DNA from: Thalassiosira profunda | Taxonomy: Eukaryota > Bacillariophyta > Thalassiosirophyceae > Thalassiosirales > Thalassiosiraceae | Assembly: GCA_036939355.1 (NCBI GenBank) | Contig: JALLAP010000200.1 | Coordinates: forward strand, 1-16,732 | Length of the DNA stretch: 16,732 nucleotides | Direction: 5' to 3' | In this document: one piece after another, positions 15,776 through 16,732 of the stretch | How positions within the stretch are numbered: the first letter of the stretch is position 1 | Layout: every line of letters begins with the position of its first letter | Position numbers and translations under genes: made by a program | Notes under the pieces: model-generated | Database searches by the model: none | What the model saw: the letters and a program-made list of their open reading frames with translations, nothing else | Told to the model about the DNA's origin: nothing

Positions 15776-16732
15776 ATGGCGACCCGTCCGCCTCCCCCCG
15801 GCGCAGGCTCCCCGCCCCGGGGCGGTGACCACGACGACGGCTACGAGGTGTCCGAGCCTTACTCCTCAGCCGACGACGGTTTTGACGACGACGTCGCCGA
15901 CGGCGGCGCCTTATTCGGCGCCATCGTCCTCCTGGAGGTTTCGTACGTCGAGCCCGATTATCTCCGCCCGTGGCAGAAGTCTCCCCAGGGGAGCTGCACG
16001 GGCACCGGATTCGCCGTGCCGGACGACGAGGAGGGCGGCGAGGGGGGAAGGCGGCGGCTGCTGACCAACCTCCACGTCGTTCAAGATGCCACGGACATTC
16101 GGTGAGTTGATTATTGGTATGTGTCTCGTTCGAGCATAACATAAGCCCAGGGCGCCCGCTTGTTGCTGCACGAACAAATACAATTGCAATTATGCGTTGC
16201 GCAAAGTTGAAAGCTCGCTCAATTGCAAGTTGATGTGGTCTGTTGTCTCGTGCTCTCGTGCTCGTTTGTGTGCACTCAGGTCGCGTTGCGCACTAATTGC
16301 AATTGTGCCTCATCTAGTTTGTCTTATCATATCTCATCTTCAATTTCAGGGTGAGGAAGCACGGCCACTCGCGACGGTGGCGGGCGCGGGTCGTGGCCAT
16401 GGCCGCGGACGTCGACCTGGCCGTGCTCCAGATCGTTTCCGACGACTCGGAGGAGATCGGGGATTTTTGGAGTGGCGTCACACCCGTTAGCTGGGTCGTC
16501 GGCGCCGACGAACGCAACTCCGGGCTGCCCCTCCTGCAATCCCCGGTCAGCGCGGTGGGTTATCCGACCGGCGGGCGTACCATCTGCGTCACGGAGGGGG
16601 TGGTCAGCCGCATCGACTGCCGCAACTATCGCCTGAAAACGTCCGAGGCGGCACCCGGAAAGATCCTCGTGATCCAAGTGGACAGCGCAATCAACCCCGG
16701 GAATTCGGGAGGGCCGTGCTTCGATTCCGAAG
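15776..16732 (+). CDS. Deg/HtrA-family serine protease, plant Deg9-like (5' part, cut by the window end)
   Basis: An ATP-independent trypsin-fold protease of the Deg/HtrA family. Exons 15776-16101 and 16350 onward give the first 236 residues. All three catalytic residues are visible: His100 in LLTNLHVV, Asp131 in DVDLAVL, and Ser228 in NPGNSGGP. The wording around them (GTGFAV, VRKHG, VGYPTGG, VTEGVVSRI, IQVDSAINPG) is closest to the plant Deg9/Deg2-type branch rather than bacterial DegP. The N-terminus is Pro/Gly/Asp-rich (about 50 residues) with no clear signal peptide or transit peptide, so a nuclear or cytosolic site is possible, but that is inference. PDZ domains would lie beyond the window. 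The start is the ATG at 15776 in AATCATGGC context. Confidence 0.9.
16102..16349 (+). other. Deg protease intron (248 nt, phase 2)
   Basis: The donor is GTGAGTT and the acceptor CAATTTCAG. Splicing completes an Arg codon and joins QDATDIR to VRKHG, the order expected in Deg9-type proteins. The interior has three AATTGCAA words, two of them within the palindromic AATTGCAATT. Confidence 0.9.

Noticed and set aside
1..16732. tRNA genes and mobile elements
   Set aside because: I saw no convincing T-loop/acceptor arrangement, no transposase or reverse transcriptase domain, and no terminal repeats with target-site duplication. The inverted sulfotransferase arms carry only the genes themselves.
1..16732. 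A co-ordinated novel gene system
   Set aside because: The recognised genes belong to unrelated pathways with separate promoters and normal eukaryotic spacing; nothing links them functionally.

Overview
The window is eukaryotic nuclear DNA. Several genes are interrupted by short GT-AG introns whose removal restores exact family motifs. Coding exons are GC-rich with G/C-ending codons, there is no operon-like spacing, and most starts sit in an ATGG context. A peroxin, an axonemal dynein-regulatory-complex subunit, Golgi-type sulfotransferases, a membrane-anchored ethanolamine-phosphate cytidylyltransferase and a plant-like Deg protease together suggest a unicellular alga or protist that can build a flagellum. 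A stramenopile- or haptophyte-like alga would fit, but that placement is inference.

Layout from left to right. Bases 325-780 (-) hold a PHPT1/Janus-type phosphohistidine phosphatase whose active-site segment is thrown out of frame by two offsetting indels. About 1.2 kb with no recognisable gene follows. A long G-poor repeat block (about 2000-3870) comes next: first CATCTC-type sequence with a ~200-bp direct repeat, then a TGCAACC-rich part with ~110-bp and 21-22-bp repeats. PEX6 (4490-8259, +) has three exons and two 97-nt introns, the second inside the D2 Walker A motif. DRC4/GAS8 (8741-9967, +) is a single-exon coiled-coil protein. Two sulfotransferase paralogues (10326-11438, + and 11931-12815, -) lie tail to tail as a large inverted duplication. 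An ethanolamine-phosphate cytidylyltransferase (13393-15382, +) is divergent from the second sulfotransferase. The 5' part of a Deg/HtrA serine protease (15776 to the window end, +) closes the window.

The genes belong to unrelated housekeeping and organelle functions: peroxisome import, axoneme regulation, sulfation in the secretory pathway, phosphatidylethanolamine synthesis and proteolysis. I see no evidence that they form one system. Two single-N joins inside the cytidylyltransferase are each flanked by an exact 72-bp duplication, so this is a draft assembly and coordinates there are inflated by 73 nt per join. I found no convincing previously undescribed system. The observations most worth a second look are the offset-indel PHPT1, the inverted sulfotransferase pair, the G-poor repeat block and the short perfect palindromes between genes.
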